Shown here piece by piece: positions 53,174 through 62,030 of a stretch of 64,000 nucleotides of DNA. The DNA comes from an uncultured Oceanisphaera sp. Lineage in GTDB: Bacteria > Pseudomonadota > Gammaproteobacteria > Enterobacterales > Aeromonadaceae. Under the pieces are notes generated by a model. It saw only the letters and a program-made list of their open reading frames with translations, was not told the DNA's origin and searched no databases. Both the position numbers and the translations under genes were made by a program. Position 1 is the stretch's first letter. Each line of letters begins with the position of its first letter. The stretch covers positions 124,001 to 188,000 of the forward strand of contig NZ_CANLZU010000003.1 of the NCBI RefSeq assembly GCF_947495715.1. The letters are read 5' to 3'.

Positions 53174-53256
53174 AGCCCAGTGGCGTGTCGTGGGAGGTGA
53201 CTCTGTTTCCTCTCGTGTGCAGCTTTGAAATAGATCATATTTTTATTTAGATTCGT
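53174..53256 (+). repeat. Remnant of a composite repeat (type II end plus tail)
   Basis: GGCGTGTCGTGGGAGG followed by a CTGTTTCCTC end matches the right arm of the type II modules of copies C and E. The following AT-rich tail aligns loosely with the tail of copy C. No left arm is present, so this is a solo fragment. The rest of the gap up to the universal stress gene shows only promoter-like AT-rich sequence. Confidence 0.6.
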
Positions 53257-53362
53257 ATCATTCGGCAGCTGACCACAAACTCGGCAATCATCTGCAATAC
53301 TGTCAGAAGCAACAATATTCCCGTAAGAAAACATTATCTTCCACCGATAAGGAACTACCAGG

Positions 53363-53779
53363 ATGTACAAACAACTCATGATCCCTGTCGATCTGGCTCA
53401 TGTTGAGCGGCTCGAAAAAGCCCTGCAAACCGGCGCTGACCTGGCCAAACTTTATAACATACCGGTCTGTTATATCGGGGTGTCGGCCAGCGCCCCTAGT
53501 GCCGTGGCGCATAACCCCGCCGAATTCAACGCCAAAATGCAGAAGTTTGCCAAGGATCAGGCAGAGAAGTACGGCCTGAAAAACGTCAGCAGTAGCGCCT
53601 GTATCAGCCCTGACCCGGCAGTAGATCTGAACAAGACCCTGCTGCAGGCGGCTAAAGATAATGGCGCCGATTTGGTGGTGATGGCCTCCCATGTACCCGG
53701 CCTTCTCGAGCACCTTTTCGCCTCCAATGCCGGCTATTTTGCTTCCCATTCCGATGCCTCCGTACTGGTGGTACGCTAG
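53363..53779 (+). CDS. Universal stress protein, UspF/G type
   Basis: 138 residues of the Usp fold. N-terminal YKQLMIPVDLAHVERLEKAL; C-terminal block GADLVVMASHVPGLLEHLFASNAGYFASHSDASVLVVR, where the nucleotide-binding G-2X-G-9X-G(S/T) pattern is replaced by a SH-x-P form typical of the UspF group. Cytoplasmic stress protein. AAGGA precedes the start. Confidence 0.88.
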   Translation: MYKQLMIPVDLAHVERLEKALQTGADLAKLYNIPVCYIGVSASAPSAVAHNPAEFNAKMQKFAKDQAEKYGLKNVSSSACISPDPAVDLNKTLLQAAKDNGADLVVMASHVPGLLEHLFASNAGYFASHSDASVLVVR

Positions 53780-53865
53780 AGGGCACCCCATCACTATATA
53801 GAATTTCGCCACCCCAACAGCATCTGGTCACCTGATGACCCATGATTTTCTTCCTGACTGGTATA

Positions 53866-54438
53866 TTACGGCTTGGTGCACTGCGCCAGTAGCTTGACGA
53901 AAAAGTCGCTGCCCTTGCGGCGGGCAAACTGGATATTGCGCTCGGGAATGGACTCGGGATCGTCATAGCTGGCCAGCGCCTGCTCCATGCTGGCTTCGCG
54001 GATCAGGTGCAGAGTGGGATAAGGCGAGCGGTTGGTGTAGTTGGCCGCATCATCCTGGGGTTCGCCGGCGAAGCAATAGTCGGGATGAAAACTGGCCAGC
54101 TGGTATTTTCCCTCGAAGTCCTGCTCGAACAGCGCGTCGTTGGCCATGTCGACCAGATCCAGGTAGGCGTAAAAACCCTCGAAACCACGCGGCAGGATCA
54201 CCAGGGTGGTTTCCACCTCCGGCTGCTCGTCCAGCAACACGCATTCGGCCAGCAGCGCCTGCAGCACCGCCTTGGGTTTGTGCTCTTCCACCGCCACATA
54301 ACGAATGCTGGCTCGCTCCACTTCCCGCCGGGCAAAGGGGCAGAGGTTGTACTTCATGATCACCTGTTTCACCCAGTTGGCGGTGTGCTCTATGTACTGC
54401 GCCTGTTCTGATTGCGTGTGTTCTGACTGTTCTGACAT
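53866..54438 (-). CDS. DUF1415 family protein
   Basis: 190 residues. NWVKQVIMKYNLCPFARREVERASIRY near the N-terminus and LPRGFEGFYAYLDLVDMANDAL, LASFHPDYCFAG and TNRSPYPTLHLIREASMEQAL are DUF1415 blocks. Soluble, function unknown; it is usually a single gene in gammaproteobacteria. Copy E of the composite repeat lies in its upstream region. Confidence 0.88.
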   Translation of the reverse strand: MSEQSEHTQSEQAQYIEHTANWVKQVIMKYNLCPFARREVERASIRYVAVEEHKPKAVLQALLAECVLLDEQPEVETTLVILPRGFEGFYAYLDLVDMANDALFEQDFEGKYQLASFHPDYCFAGEPQDDAANYTNRSPYPTLHLIREASMEQALASYDDPESIPERNIQFARRKGSDFFVKLLAQCTKP

Positions 54439-54551
54439 GACTCATTTCTCTTTCTGTTTCGACTCATCCGGCCGGAAAATTCATCCGCCCGCGACCATAA
54501 TTATACCCATCACATTAAACATTCGATCTTTTTGACTGCGATATCAATCTC

Positions 54552-54867
54552 GGACAAAGGGCCCGCTTCACCGACTCGCTCAAGCACCTCCCTGTGACGC
54601 TCAGCACATGACATCCCTGTCATGTGATGGTCGGCGAAGCAGATCCCTTCGTCCTCCTTGAAGCTCCGGCGTGGCCTGCAGGCGCCGTCTACAGGCAACT
54701 CGATGCTCGAGAAGAGGCAACAGAGATCGGCTACCTCGACCGTAAAATGCCAGGGACGGCATTTCCGAGCCCCCATGGATGGGTTCATGGCGTGTCGAGG
54801 GAGGCGGCTGTGTTGCCTCTGATCTGAGGCCTTAATATGACCAGATCATTACTGGGATTGGTATAAG
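54552..54867 (+). repeat. Composite interspersed repeat, copy E
   Basis: The only copy between tandem (both minus) genes. The type I module (54552-54657) has arms GGACAAAGGGCCCGCTTC and the partner ending GATCCCTTCGTCC. Its inner hairpins are CAC-CTCCCT-GTG and stem CACATGAC with loop ATCCCT. That last stem is identical to the type II stem of copy A, with the loop complemented. The type II module (54714-54819) starts GAGGCAACAGAGATCGG and ends GGCTGTGTTGCCTC, with ATGCC-AGGGAC-GGCAT and CCC-ATGGAT-GGG. The tail ends GGGATTGGTATAAG, as in copy B. Confidence 0.87.
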
Positions 54868-54888
54868 CCATCTTCGGATCGGGGAGTA

Positions 54889-55320
54889 TTACTGATAAAT
54901 CCGGCCATTATGCTTCAGCCAGCCGCCCGGGTGACGGCCTTTGGGGTCGTGATGGGTCCAGTGCACCACGCCGCCCTTTTTATTCCATTCATACTCGCCG
55001 TAAAACGCCACCGTATCGCCCACTTGCAGGCCGTCGATGCGTGGTGCCAGATCGATGTTATGGGCGATCAGCAGCGTCTGGCCGCTCGGCAATGTCAGCA
55101 GAAAACGCTGATGGCGGGAGCCCTTGTTGTCATCCGCCAGCAGGCGAGACACCCGGCCGCTGCCCTCCACCTGCACATCGCTCTGCCGGTTCTGATAGGC
55201 CAGCGCCAGCGGATCGGAGGCGGCCTGCTCCGTCGACAAAAAAGAAAAAAACGGCGGACTCTGAGTCAAGGCGCCGGCCAGACCGAGGCCAAGCAGCAGG
55301 ATAAGCAGGAGTTTTTTCAT
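54889..55320 (-). CDS. DUF3465 exported protein
   Basis: 143 residues with a signal or anchor sequence (KKLLLILLLGLGLAGAL). The body VQVEGSGRVSRLLADDNKGSRHQRFLLTLPSGQTLLIAHNIDLAPRI..VAFYGEYEWNKKGGVVHWTHHDP ends GWLKHNGRIYQ, matching DUF3465, an OB-fold-like family. ATG at 55320 follows GAGGTGG; the GTG four codons earlier overlaps that site. Function unknown. Likely operon with DUF3047, 30 bases upstream. Confidence 0.85.
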   Translation of the reverse strand: MKKLLLILLLGLGLAGALTQSPPFFSFLSTEQAASDPLALAYQNRQSDVQVEGSGRVSRLLADDNKGSRHQRFLLTLPSGQTLLIAHNIDLAPRIDGLQVGDTVAFYGEYEWNKKGGVVHWTHHDPKGRHPGGWLKHNGRIYQ

Positions 55321-55350
55321 TGGTATTGCCACCTCGTCATGGGGGTCATG

Positions 55351-55992
55351 TTATTCGCGGGTAAACACCAGATCCGCATAATAGCCGATGGCGCTGCCCT
55401 TGCCGTTATCGGCGTCGGTCATGATGGCCACCGCCTCGAGATAACGAAAGTCCTTGCCGAACAGCCGCCGCAGATCCGCCTTGAGATTACGCTTTTCACT
55501 TACCCAGCCGCCGCCGTCCTGCCGATTACGCAGCGCCAGCATCATCGCCTTGTCGCCGGCGAAGGGATTGGCCCAGCGCTGCCCCACTCCGGCCTGTTGC
55601 GCCCAGACGTAACTGATGGCCTTGCTGCTCAGCCGGGTCCAGCCGTCGCGCACCACCACATAAACCCGCACCGCAAAGTCGTCTCCTCGTTTGATGCGCT
55701 CGTCGGTCACCGCCGGAAACCGCTCCACCCGCCAGCGCCAGCTAAGCCAGGGCGTGGCATCCAGATCGATACGTTGTTCGTAGAAAAGGCCGGACGCCGC
55801 CCCTCGGCTGCTGGCCCGCACCACCGGTTGCTGCAATTGCGGGTCGAACACCAGTCGGTACTCGGTCTCTCCGGCAAAGCTTTTGGGCTCCCAGCCGAGC
55901 ATGTCGGCGGGGGTAAAGGTGAGCGCCCTGGCCGGCCCGGCGGCCAGCCAGACACCCAGTAACACAATCGCGAGCAGACGAGATGACATCAT
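55351..55992 (-). CDS. DUF3047 exported protein
   Basis: 213 residues with a signal peptide (cleavage after ARA, about residue 23). The body (LVFDPQLQQPVVRASSRGAASGLFYEQRIDLDATPWLSWRWRVE, DFAVRVYVVVRDGW, NPFAGDKAMMLALRN, IMTDADNGKGSAIGYYADLVF) matches DUF3047, a carbohydrate-module-like beta-sandwich of unknown role. Periplasmic. Probably co-transcribed with the DUF3465 gene. Confidence 0.87.
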   Translation of the reverse strand: MMSSRLLAIVLLGVWLAAGPARALTFTPADMLGWEPKSFAGETEYRLVFDPQLQQPVVRASSRGAASGLFYEQRIDLDATPWLSWRWRVERFPAVTDERIKRGDDFAVRVYVVVRDGWTRLSSKAISYVWAQQAGVGQRWANPFAGDKAMMLALRNRQDGGGWVSEKRNLKADLRRLFGKDFRYLEAVAIMTDADNGKGSAIGYYADLVFTRE

Positions 55993-56035
55993 GGTTCCCG
56001 GTGGTGGTATCTTCAGCCAGTATAGATGCAGCAGG

Positions 56036-56320
56036 CTAGCCCCATCGTCCCCACCACAGGGCGGCCGGCAACACCAGATTGGCCAGCACCGTCAGCCAGA
56101 ACATCAGCCGGAACGACGGCTTGCGCGACTTATGCCGAAGCAGATGCCGGGCCAGCCAACCGCCAGGCCAGCCCCCCAGCAACGCAAGCAGATGCAGGGT
56201 GCGTTCGCGCACCCGCCACTGGCCGTGAATCGCGGCTCGTTTGTCCCACCAGTACACACCAAAGGTGATCAGGCTGAGCACCAGATACCAGAGCGCCAGC
56301 CCGGCATAGATTCGAATCAT
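56036..56320 (-). CDS. DUF1294 small membrane protein
   Basis: 94 residues, three helices (about 3-22, 40-58, 72-90). FGVYWWDKRAAIHGQWRVRERTLHLLALLGGWPGGWLARHLLRHKSRKPSFR is the DUF1294 signature. ATG at 56320 overlaps the stop of the ABC exporter by four bases, so it is translationally coupled. Function unknown. Confidence 0.86.
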   Translation of the reverse strand: MIRIYAGLALWYLVLSLITFGVYWWDKRAAIHGQWRVRERTLHLLALLGGWPGGWLARHLLRHKSRKPSFRLMFWLTVLANLVLPAALWWGRWG

Positions 56321-58116
56321 GTTTTTTGCTCTTGCTCCCGTTGTTGTTGCTGCAACTGCCACAGCCGGGCATAACGGCCCTGGGTGGCCAGCAGTTGCTG
56401 GTGGCTGCCCTGCTCGACGATACGGCCCTGATCCATCACCAGAATATGGTCCGCATCCACTATGGTCGACAGCCGGTGAGCGATCACCAGGCTGGTCTGA
56501 CCGCGAGACACCTCGCGAATGGCCTGCAGTATGCTTTGCTCCGAACGGCTGTCGAGGGACGAGGTAGCCTCGTCAAACACCAGTATCGGCGGCCGCTTGA
56601 GAATGGTACGGGCGATGGCCACCCGCTGCTTTTCGCCGCCGCTGAGCTTGAGCCCGCGCTCCCCCACCAGGGTATGATGGCCATCCGGCAGCCGGGCAAT
56701 AAAGTCCTCCAGATGTGCCATCCGAATGGCCTGCTGCACCTCTTCTTCACTGGCGTCGATGCGGCCATAACGAATGTTGTCGTAGATGGAGGCGTTAAAC
56801 AGCACCGTATCCTGCGGCACTATGCCGATGGCCCGGCGTAACGAGCTCTGGCTAACCTGGCGAATGTCCTGACCGTCGATCAGAATAGTCCCGCCGGTCA
56901 CGTCGTAAAAACGGAACAGCAGCTTGACCAGGGTCGACTTGCCGCCGCCACTGGCGCCCACCACCGCCACTTTTTGCCGGGGCCGCACATGGAAGCTGAC
57001 CCGCTCCAGAATGGGCCGGTCCGGCCCATAACCGAAGCTCACCTCGCGAAATTCAATCTCGCCCCGGCTGATCACCAGTTCGGATGCAGCGGGGGCGTCA
57101 TTGATGGCCGGTGCCCGGCGCAACAGCGTGAACATGCGCTCGACATTGGCCATGGAGCCTTTCATTTCCCGGTACACGAAACCGAGAAAATTCAGCGGCA
57201 AGAACAACTGCATCATGAAGGCGTTAATCAGCACGAAGTCACCCAGGGTCATGGTGCCGGCCACCACGTTGCGCCCGGCCAGTACCATCATCACCGTCAT
57301 CGCCAGGGCAATGATCAGCGCCTGGCCGCCGTTCAATGCAAACAGCGTCAACCGATTCTTGCGCCGGGCCTGTTCCCAGTCGGCCAGATCGGTGTCGTAC
57401 CGGTCGGCCTCGTATTGCTCGTTGGTGAAGTATTTTACCGTTTCGAAATTGAGCAGGCTGTCTACCGCCCGGGAATTGCTCTGGGAGTCGGCCTGATTGG
57501 CGGCCCGCACATAGCCGGTGCGCCAGTCGGTGGCCACCACCGACCAGGCCACATACAGCACCACCGCCACCAGAGTGGTGAGCGCAAACCACACCGAATA
57601 GTTGGCCAGTAGCACCCCCACCACCAGGGCGATTTCGAACAGGGTCGGCACTATGTTGAACACCATGAAACGCAGCAGAAAACTGACTCCCGACACGCCC
57701 CGCTCTATGTCTCGCGACAGGCCGCCGGTACTGCGGTTGAGATGAAAGCCCAGCTCCAGCCGATGCAGATGGTTGAATACCGACAACCCGATGCGGCGCA
57801 TGGCCCGCTCGGTTACCCGGCCAAACAGCGCATCGCGAATTTCGCCGAACAGCACGTTGGCAAAACGCACGACGCCATAGGCCAGCAGCAGCCCCAACGG
57901 CAACGCCAGTACCCTGTTCTCGCCGGTGTCCATGGCATCGACGATATGCTTGAGAATGAAGGGCAGGCCCACGCTGGCCACCTTGGCCGCCACCAGACAC
58001 CCCAGTGCCAGCACGATACGGCCGCGATATTCAAGCAGATACGGCAGCAGGGTGCGCAGCGTCTGCCAGTTGAAGGAGGCGTTTTCCACCTCGGGATGAT
58101 AAGAGCCGCGTCGCAT
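56317..58116 (-). CDS. Atm1/HMT-type ABC exporter (permease-ATPase fusion)
   Basis: 599 residues: six-helix membrane domain (about 25-320) and a nucleotide-binding domain with Walker A GASGGGKST, signature LSGGEKQRVAIARTI, Walker B ILVFDEATSSLD and H-loop AHRLST. The NFETVKYFTNEQYEADRYD segment marks the Atm1/ABCB7 subfamily, exporters of glutathione-linked metal or sulfur species. Works as a homodimer in the inner membrane. Coupled to the DUF1294 gene. Confidence 0.9.
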   Translation of the reverse strand: MRRGSYHPEVENASFNWQTLRTLLPYLLEYRGRIVLALGCLVAAKVASVGLPFILKHIVDAMDTGENRVLALPLGLLLAYGVVRFANVLFGEIRDALFGRVTERAMRRIGLSVFNHLHRLELGFHLNRSTGGLSRDIERGVSGVSFLLRFMVFNIVPTLFEIALVVGVLLANYSVWFALTTLVAVVLYVAWSVVATDWRTGYVRAANQADSQSNSRAVDSLLNFETVKYFTNEQYEADRYDTDLADWEQARRKNRLTLFALNGGQALIIALAMTVMMVLAGRNVVAGTMTLGDFVLINAFMMQLFLPLNFLGFVYREMKGSMANVERMFTLLRRAPAINDAPAASELVISRGEIEFREVSFGYGPDRPILERVSFHVRPRQKVAVVGASGGGKSTLVKLLFRFYDVTGGTILIDGQDIRQVSQSSLRRAIGIVPQDTVLFNASIYDNIRYGRIDASEEEVQQAIRMAHLEDFIARLPDGHHTLVGERGLKLSGGEKQRVAIARTILKRPPILVFDEATSSLDSRSEQSILQAIREVSRGQTSLVIAHRLSTIVDADHILVMDQGRIVEQGSHQQLLATQGRYARLWQLQQQQREQEQKT

Positions 58117-58212
58117 GAGTCAGCCTGATACAGGGGAACAGAGATAACTTTATGATACCCCGTACGCTGGCAGATAACGGCCCCATTACTACGGAAAAGG
58201 AGTATGCAAACC

Positions 58213-58242
58213 AAAAAAAGCCACGCATGAGACCGTGGCTTT
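58213..58242 (-). terminator. Terminator of the small lipoprotein gene
   Basis: AAAGCCACG/CGTGGCTTT stem with an eight-base loop and a T-run on the minus strand, 27 bases past the stop at 58269. Confidence 0.82.
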
Positions 58243-58268
58243 AAGTATGCATAGGTACGCTTATGCCA

Positions 58269-58577
58269 TTACAGGGTATAGGTACAACCTTTGGCAATCG
58301 CGATAGGCTGGGCTACTTCCTTTGCCTGCAGGTAGGCCTTGTCCACAGCGGCTTGCGCGGATCCGGCGCCGGTGTTCACGCCCATAGAAGACAGCAGGGT
58401 ATTACCGGTGTTCAGGCTTTCCATCCGTGCGTTATGGTTATCGAAAGTCGCTTTGATTTCATCGCAGGACATGGCAGAAAAATCGTTAGAAGCAAGGTTG
58501 TTATTACCCATATCACCGGTCAACTGACAACCGCTCAACACCAGTAGTACACTGCCGGCAAATAATGCTTTTTTCAT
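58269..58577 (-). CDS. Small lipoprotein of unknown function
   Basis: 102 residues with signal peptide and lipobox LSGC at Cys17. Mature part: an Asn/Ser-rich stretch, then CDEIKATFDNHNARMESLNTGNTLLSSMGVNTGAGSAQAAVDKAYLQAKEVAQPIAIAKGCTYTL, with two further cysteines that may form a disulfide. Strong AT-rich upstream region and own terminator suggest a single well-expressed gene. Family not recognised. Confidence 0.82.
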   Translation of the reverse strand: MKKALFAGSVLLVLSGCQLTGDMGNNNLASNDFSAMSCDEIKATFDNHNARMESLNTGNTLLSSMGVNTGAGSAQAAVDKAYLQAKEVAQPIAIAKGCTYTL

Positions 58578-58833
58578 TTTATAGACCTATTTATTTTTAT
58601 TTATAACTATTGGGAACGCGACTCTACATGCGCATACCATCACTTACATCTCTAAACATTTAATGGTGTGATTAAGATCTATTTTTAACAGCCACAACAG
58701 GGCGCGCTCCAAACGAAAACCTAATGGAGTAGAGAAAACACGCCGCCATCTGAATATTAATACCGCATCCATCCGCTTCAGCTGAAACCGCTTTAGTGTA
58801 AGCTGGGCCATCACCATTACAGGGAGGCCCATC

Positions 58834-59799
58834 ATGGAACGGGTGCCAGATAACAGCATCTACAGCCTGCAGCTGAATGGCAGCGGTGGCATGCAGCCGC
58901 TGCCGGCGGGAACACCACTACCGACGTCAACCCCGGCCTGGGTGCACCTGGACTACGGTAAACCACAGACTGAGCTGTGGCTGCAACAGACCGGCCTGCT
59001 GAACGAAGCCGCCCGCGAGGCCTTGCTCGGCCAGAGCAGCCGGCCCAAGCTGGTGCGCCAGGGCGACAACCTGCTGCTGATCCTGCGGGGTATCAACCAC
59101 AATCAACAGGACCGACCGGAAGAAATGGTGGCGTTGCGCATCTTCATCAGCCCCCAGCTAATCCTAAGCAGTCGGCGCCGCCCGCTGCTGTCGGAAAAGG
59201 ACGTCTATGAGCAACTCGCCACCGGAGACGGTCCGCTCAACCCCGGCGACTGGCTGGTGGACATCTGCGATGCCCTCACCGACCGGGCCGGCGAATTTGT
59301 GGAAACGCTGCACGATCAGATTCTGGAACTGGAAGAAGCGGTGCTGGAAAACGAAATGCCCGCCACCGGCCAGCTGGGCCGCATTCGCAAACAGCTGATC
59401 ATGATTCGCCGTTACCTTTCGCCCCAGCGGGATCTGGTGGCCCGGCTGGCCAGCGAGAAAATCGGCTGGCTCAACGACGACGATCGCCGCCGCCTGCAGG
59501 ACATTGCCGACCGGCTGCGGCGCTGGCTGGACGATCTGGACGCCGGCGTAGCCCGTACCGCCGTACTGGCAGATGAAGTCAACAACATCATGGCCGAGGC
59601 CACCAACCGCCGTGCCTATCAGATGTCGATTATGGCGCTGCTGTTTTTGCCTGCCAGCTTTCTCACCGGCCTGTTCGGCATCAACCTGGGCGGCATGCCC
59701 GGCGCCAACAGTCCCGTTGCCTTCTGGACCTTCTGCCTTATTCTCACCGGGCTGGCAGTGGGACTCGGCCTCTGGCTGAAGCTGCGCCGCTGGTGGTAA
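58834..59799 (+). CDS. zntB: CorA-type zinc transporter ZntB
   Basis: 321 residues. Cytoplasmic N-terminal domain, long coiled helix (about 150-255), then two C-terminal helices with the selectivity motif GIN in FLTGLFGINLGGMPG. The LDYGKPQTELWLQQ and ILRGINHNQQDRPEEMVALRIF blocks fit ZntB rather than CorA. A homopentamer that moves zinc. GGGAGG precedes the start. Confidence 0.9.
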   Translation: MERVPDNSIYSLQLNGSGGMQPLPAGTPLPTSTPAWVHLDYGKPQTELWLQQTGLLNEAAREALLGQSSRPKLVRQGDNLLLILRGINHNQQDRPEEMVALRIFISPQLILSSRRRPLLSEKDVYEQLATGDGPLNPGDWLVDICDALTDRAGEFVETLHDQILELEEAVLENEMPATGQLGRIRKQLIMIRRYLSPQRDLVARLASEKIGWLNDDDRRRLQDIADRLRRWLDDLDAGVARTAVLADEVNNIMAEATNRRAYQMSIMALLFLPASFLTGLFGINLGGMPGANSPVAFWTFCLILTGLAVGLGLWLKLRRWW

Positions 59800-59891
59800 C
59801 ACGGGGCGAATCTCGCTTCGCTGTAATTATTCAGTCGCCATGAGGGTCTGCTTTACACATTCGGTTTATCGTCCATCAGGGAGTGACCCTC

Positions 59892-60431
59892 ATGAAACCA
59901 TTGCTTGGCAGCCTGTGTGCGCTGCTGTTATGTCCGCCGCTAATGGCGACTGAGCCCGATACCGCCGCCCTGTTCGAGCATCAGTTGCCTCGGCTACATT
60001 CCGGCGAGGTAGTCGACATGCGCCAGTTTGCCGGCCAGCCGATGCTGGTGATTAATACCGCCAGTTTTTGCGGCTTTACCGGTCAGTTCGAGGGGCTGGA
60101 GGCATTACATCAACGCTACCGGGAACAGGGTCTGAAAGTGATAGGCTTCCCCTCCAACGATTTTCGGCAGGAGGCCAAAAACGAAGCCGAGGCGGCCGAG
60201 GTGTGTTACGTGAACTACGGTGTGACCTTCGATATGGTCAACCCCATCAAGGTGCGGGGCGACGATGCTCATCCCATCTTTCGGGAAATTACCCGTCAGA
60301 GCGGCAAGCCGCCACGCTGGAATTTCTATAAATATGTGATCGATCGCAACGGCCAGGTGACGGCGGTGTTTTCCAGCATGACCAAGCCAAATGACCAGAA
60401 ACTGCAGGATGCCATCGCGGCGGTGTTGTAA
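59892..60431 (+). CDS. Exported glutathione peroxidase-like protein
   Basis: 179 residues with a signal peptide (cleavage after LMA, about residue 20) and a thioredoxin-like GPx fold. The catalytic tetrad is visible: Cys in NTASFCGFTGQFEGL, Gln in the same segment, and Trp-Asn in PPRWNFYKYVIDRNG. It would reduce hydroperoxides with thioredoxin- or glutathione-like donors in the periplasm. ATG at 59892; the GTG three codons earlier is also possible. Confidence 0.88.
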   Translation: MKPLLGSLCALLLCPPLMATEPDTAALFEHQLPRLHSGEVVDMRQFAGQPMLVINTASFCGFTGQFEGLEALHQRYREQGLKVIGFPSNDFRQEAKNEAEAAEVCYVNYGVTFDMVNPIKVRGDDAHPIFREITRQSGKPPRWNFYKYVIDRNGQVTAVFSSMTKPNDQKLQDAIAAVL

Positions 60432-60443
60432 GCCGCCACCAAC

Positions 60444-60472
60444 AAAAACGGCGCCCAGTGGGCGCCGTTTCT
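60444..60472. terminator. Terminator between gpx-like and terC-like genes
   Basis: AAACGGCGCC/GGCGCCGTTT stem between convergent genes, with a strong A-run on the left (T-run for the minus strand). Confidence 0.82.
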
Positions 60473-60491
60473 ACATATTACCGCGTTATGG

Positions 60492-62030
60492 TTAAGCAGC
60501 AAGCGGCGTGATCCGTACCTGAGCGATACGGAAGTCTTCTACCTCCGTGACCTCGAAGCGCAGATCTTCACGCTCGAATACCGCGCCCGCCTCGGGCAGC
60601 TGGCCGCTCCAGGCCAGCAGCATGCCGGCCAGGGTGGCGTATTCGTCAGCCGGATCCACCAGCCCCCGGCGCGACAGTACCTGCTCCAGGTAATGCAGAT
60701 CGGTACTGCCCTTCACCAGCCAGCCACTCCCTTCGATGACCACTTCGGGAGATTCGTCTTCGTCCAGAAACTCGCCGACGATGGCCTCCAGCAAATCGTG
60801 CGGCGTCACCAGCCCCTGCACGGTACCGAACTCGTCGTTCACCAGCACCATGTTGCCGCGGGCATCGCGCAGTATGTTGAGCAGGCGGATCACGCTGATG
60901 CTGTCCGGCACTATGATGGGGTCATTGCCCTCGGCCAGTTCGGCCAGGGTCTTGCCTTCTTTCAGGCCCACCATCAGATCCTTGGCGCGTACCACACCCA
61001 GCAGGTCGTCCAGCTCGCCATCACATACCGGAAACTGGCTGTGTGAAGAGGCCATCAGCTCGGCGATCACCTCTTCCCGGCTGTCGGACACGTCCAGCCA
61101 GACAATGTCGGCCCGGGGCGTCATCACGGTGCGAATGGAGCGCTCGGCCAGTGACAGCACGCCGCTGATCATGTTGCGCTCTTCTTCGGCAAAACCCTGC
61201 TCCTGAGCCTGTGCCGGGGTCTGTGCCGGCTGCTCCTGCTCCTGATCATGCTCTTTGCCACCCATCAGGCGAAAAATGGCGGCGGTGGTACGTTCACGCA
61301 GCGGCTGGCGAGCCTCTTCCCTGGCGGAGTTGCGCTGAGCCAGCTGGTTCAGGAATTCAATCAGAATCGAGAAACCGATGGCGGCGTACAAATAGCCCTT
61401 GGGAATATGGAAGCCGAAACCTTCCGCCACCAGACTGAAACCGATCATCAGCAGGAAGCTCAAACACAGCACCACTACGGTGGGGTGAGCGTTGACGAAA
61501 TCGGTCAGCGACTTGGAAGCAGCCACCATCACCAGCATCGCCAGTACCACCGCGGTCATCATCACCGGCAGGCTGTCGACCATACCCACGGCGGTAATAA
61601 TGGAGTCGAGCGAGAACACCGCATCCAGCACCAGAATCTGCGCAATCACCACGCCAAAACCGGCATAAACGGTGCTGGTTTCCTCTTCGTGCATATTGCC
61701 TTCCAGCCGCTCGTGCAGCTCGGTGGTGGCCTTGAACAGCAGAAAAATACCACCGGCTATCAGGATCAAATCACGTCCCGAAAAGCTCAACTCACCCAGG
61801 GTGATCAGCGGCGTGGTCAGGGTGACCAGCCAGGACACCACACTCAGCAGTGCCAGACGCATCAACAGCGCCAGCGACAGGCCGATAAGCCGGGCCTTGT
61901 CGCGCTGATGCGGCGGCAGCTTCTTGACCAAAATGGCAATAAACACCAGGTTGTCGATACCCAGCACGATTTCCAGAATAATCAGTGTCAGCAAGCCCGC
62001 CCACATAGACGGATCCATCAGGAATTCCAT
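60492..62030 (-). CDS. TerC-family membrane protein with CBS and CorC/HlyC domains
   Basis: 512 residues: a seven-helix TerC domain (about 1-240) with [17 protein letters not shown] and the matching [23 protein letters not shown] repeat. Two CBS domains follow (about 300-420; [43 protein letters not shown]), then a C-terminal transporter-associated CorC/HlyC domain. This is the YoaE/YegH layout. A role in manganese or other divalent ion export, possibly at sites of protein secretion, is known for the family. Confidence 0.9.
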   Translation of the reverse strand: MEFLMDPSMWAGLLTLIILEIVLGIDNLVFIAILVKKLPPHQRDKARLIGLSLALLMRLALLSVVSWLVTLTTPLITLGELSFSGRDLILIAGGIFLLFKATTELHERLEGNMHEEETSTVYAGFGVVIAQILVLDAVFSLDSIITAVGMVDSLPVMMTAVVLAMLVMVAASKSLTDFVNAHPTVVVLCLSFLLMIGFSLVAEGFGFHIPKGYLYAAIGFSILIEFLNQLAQRNSAREEARQPLRERTTAAIFRLMGGKEHDQEQEQPAQTPAQAQEQGFAEEERNMISGVLSLAERSIRTVMTPRADIVWLDVSDSREEVIAELMASSHSQFPVCDGELDDLLGVVRAKDLMVGLKEGKTLAELAEGNDPIIVPDSISVIRLLNILRDARGNMVLVNDEFGTVQGLVTPHDLLEAIVGEFLDEDESPEVVIEGSGWLVKGSTDLHYLEQVLSRRGLVDPADEYATLAGMLLAWSGQLPEAGAVFEREDLRFEVTEVEDFRIAQVRITPLAA

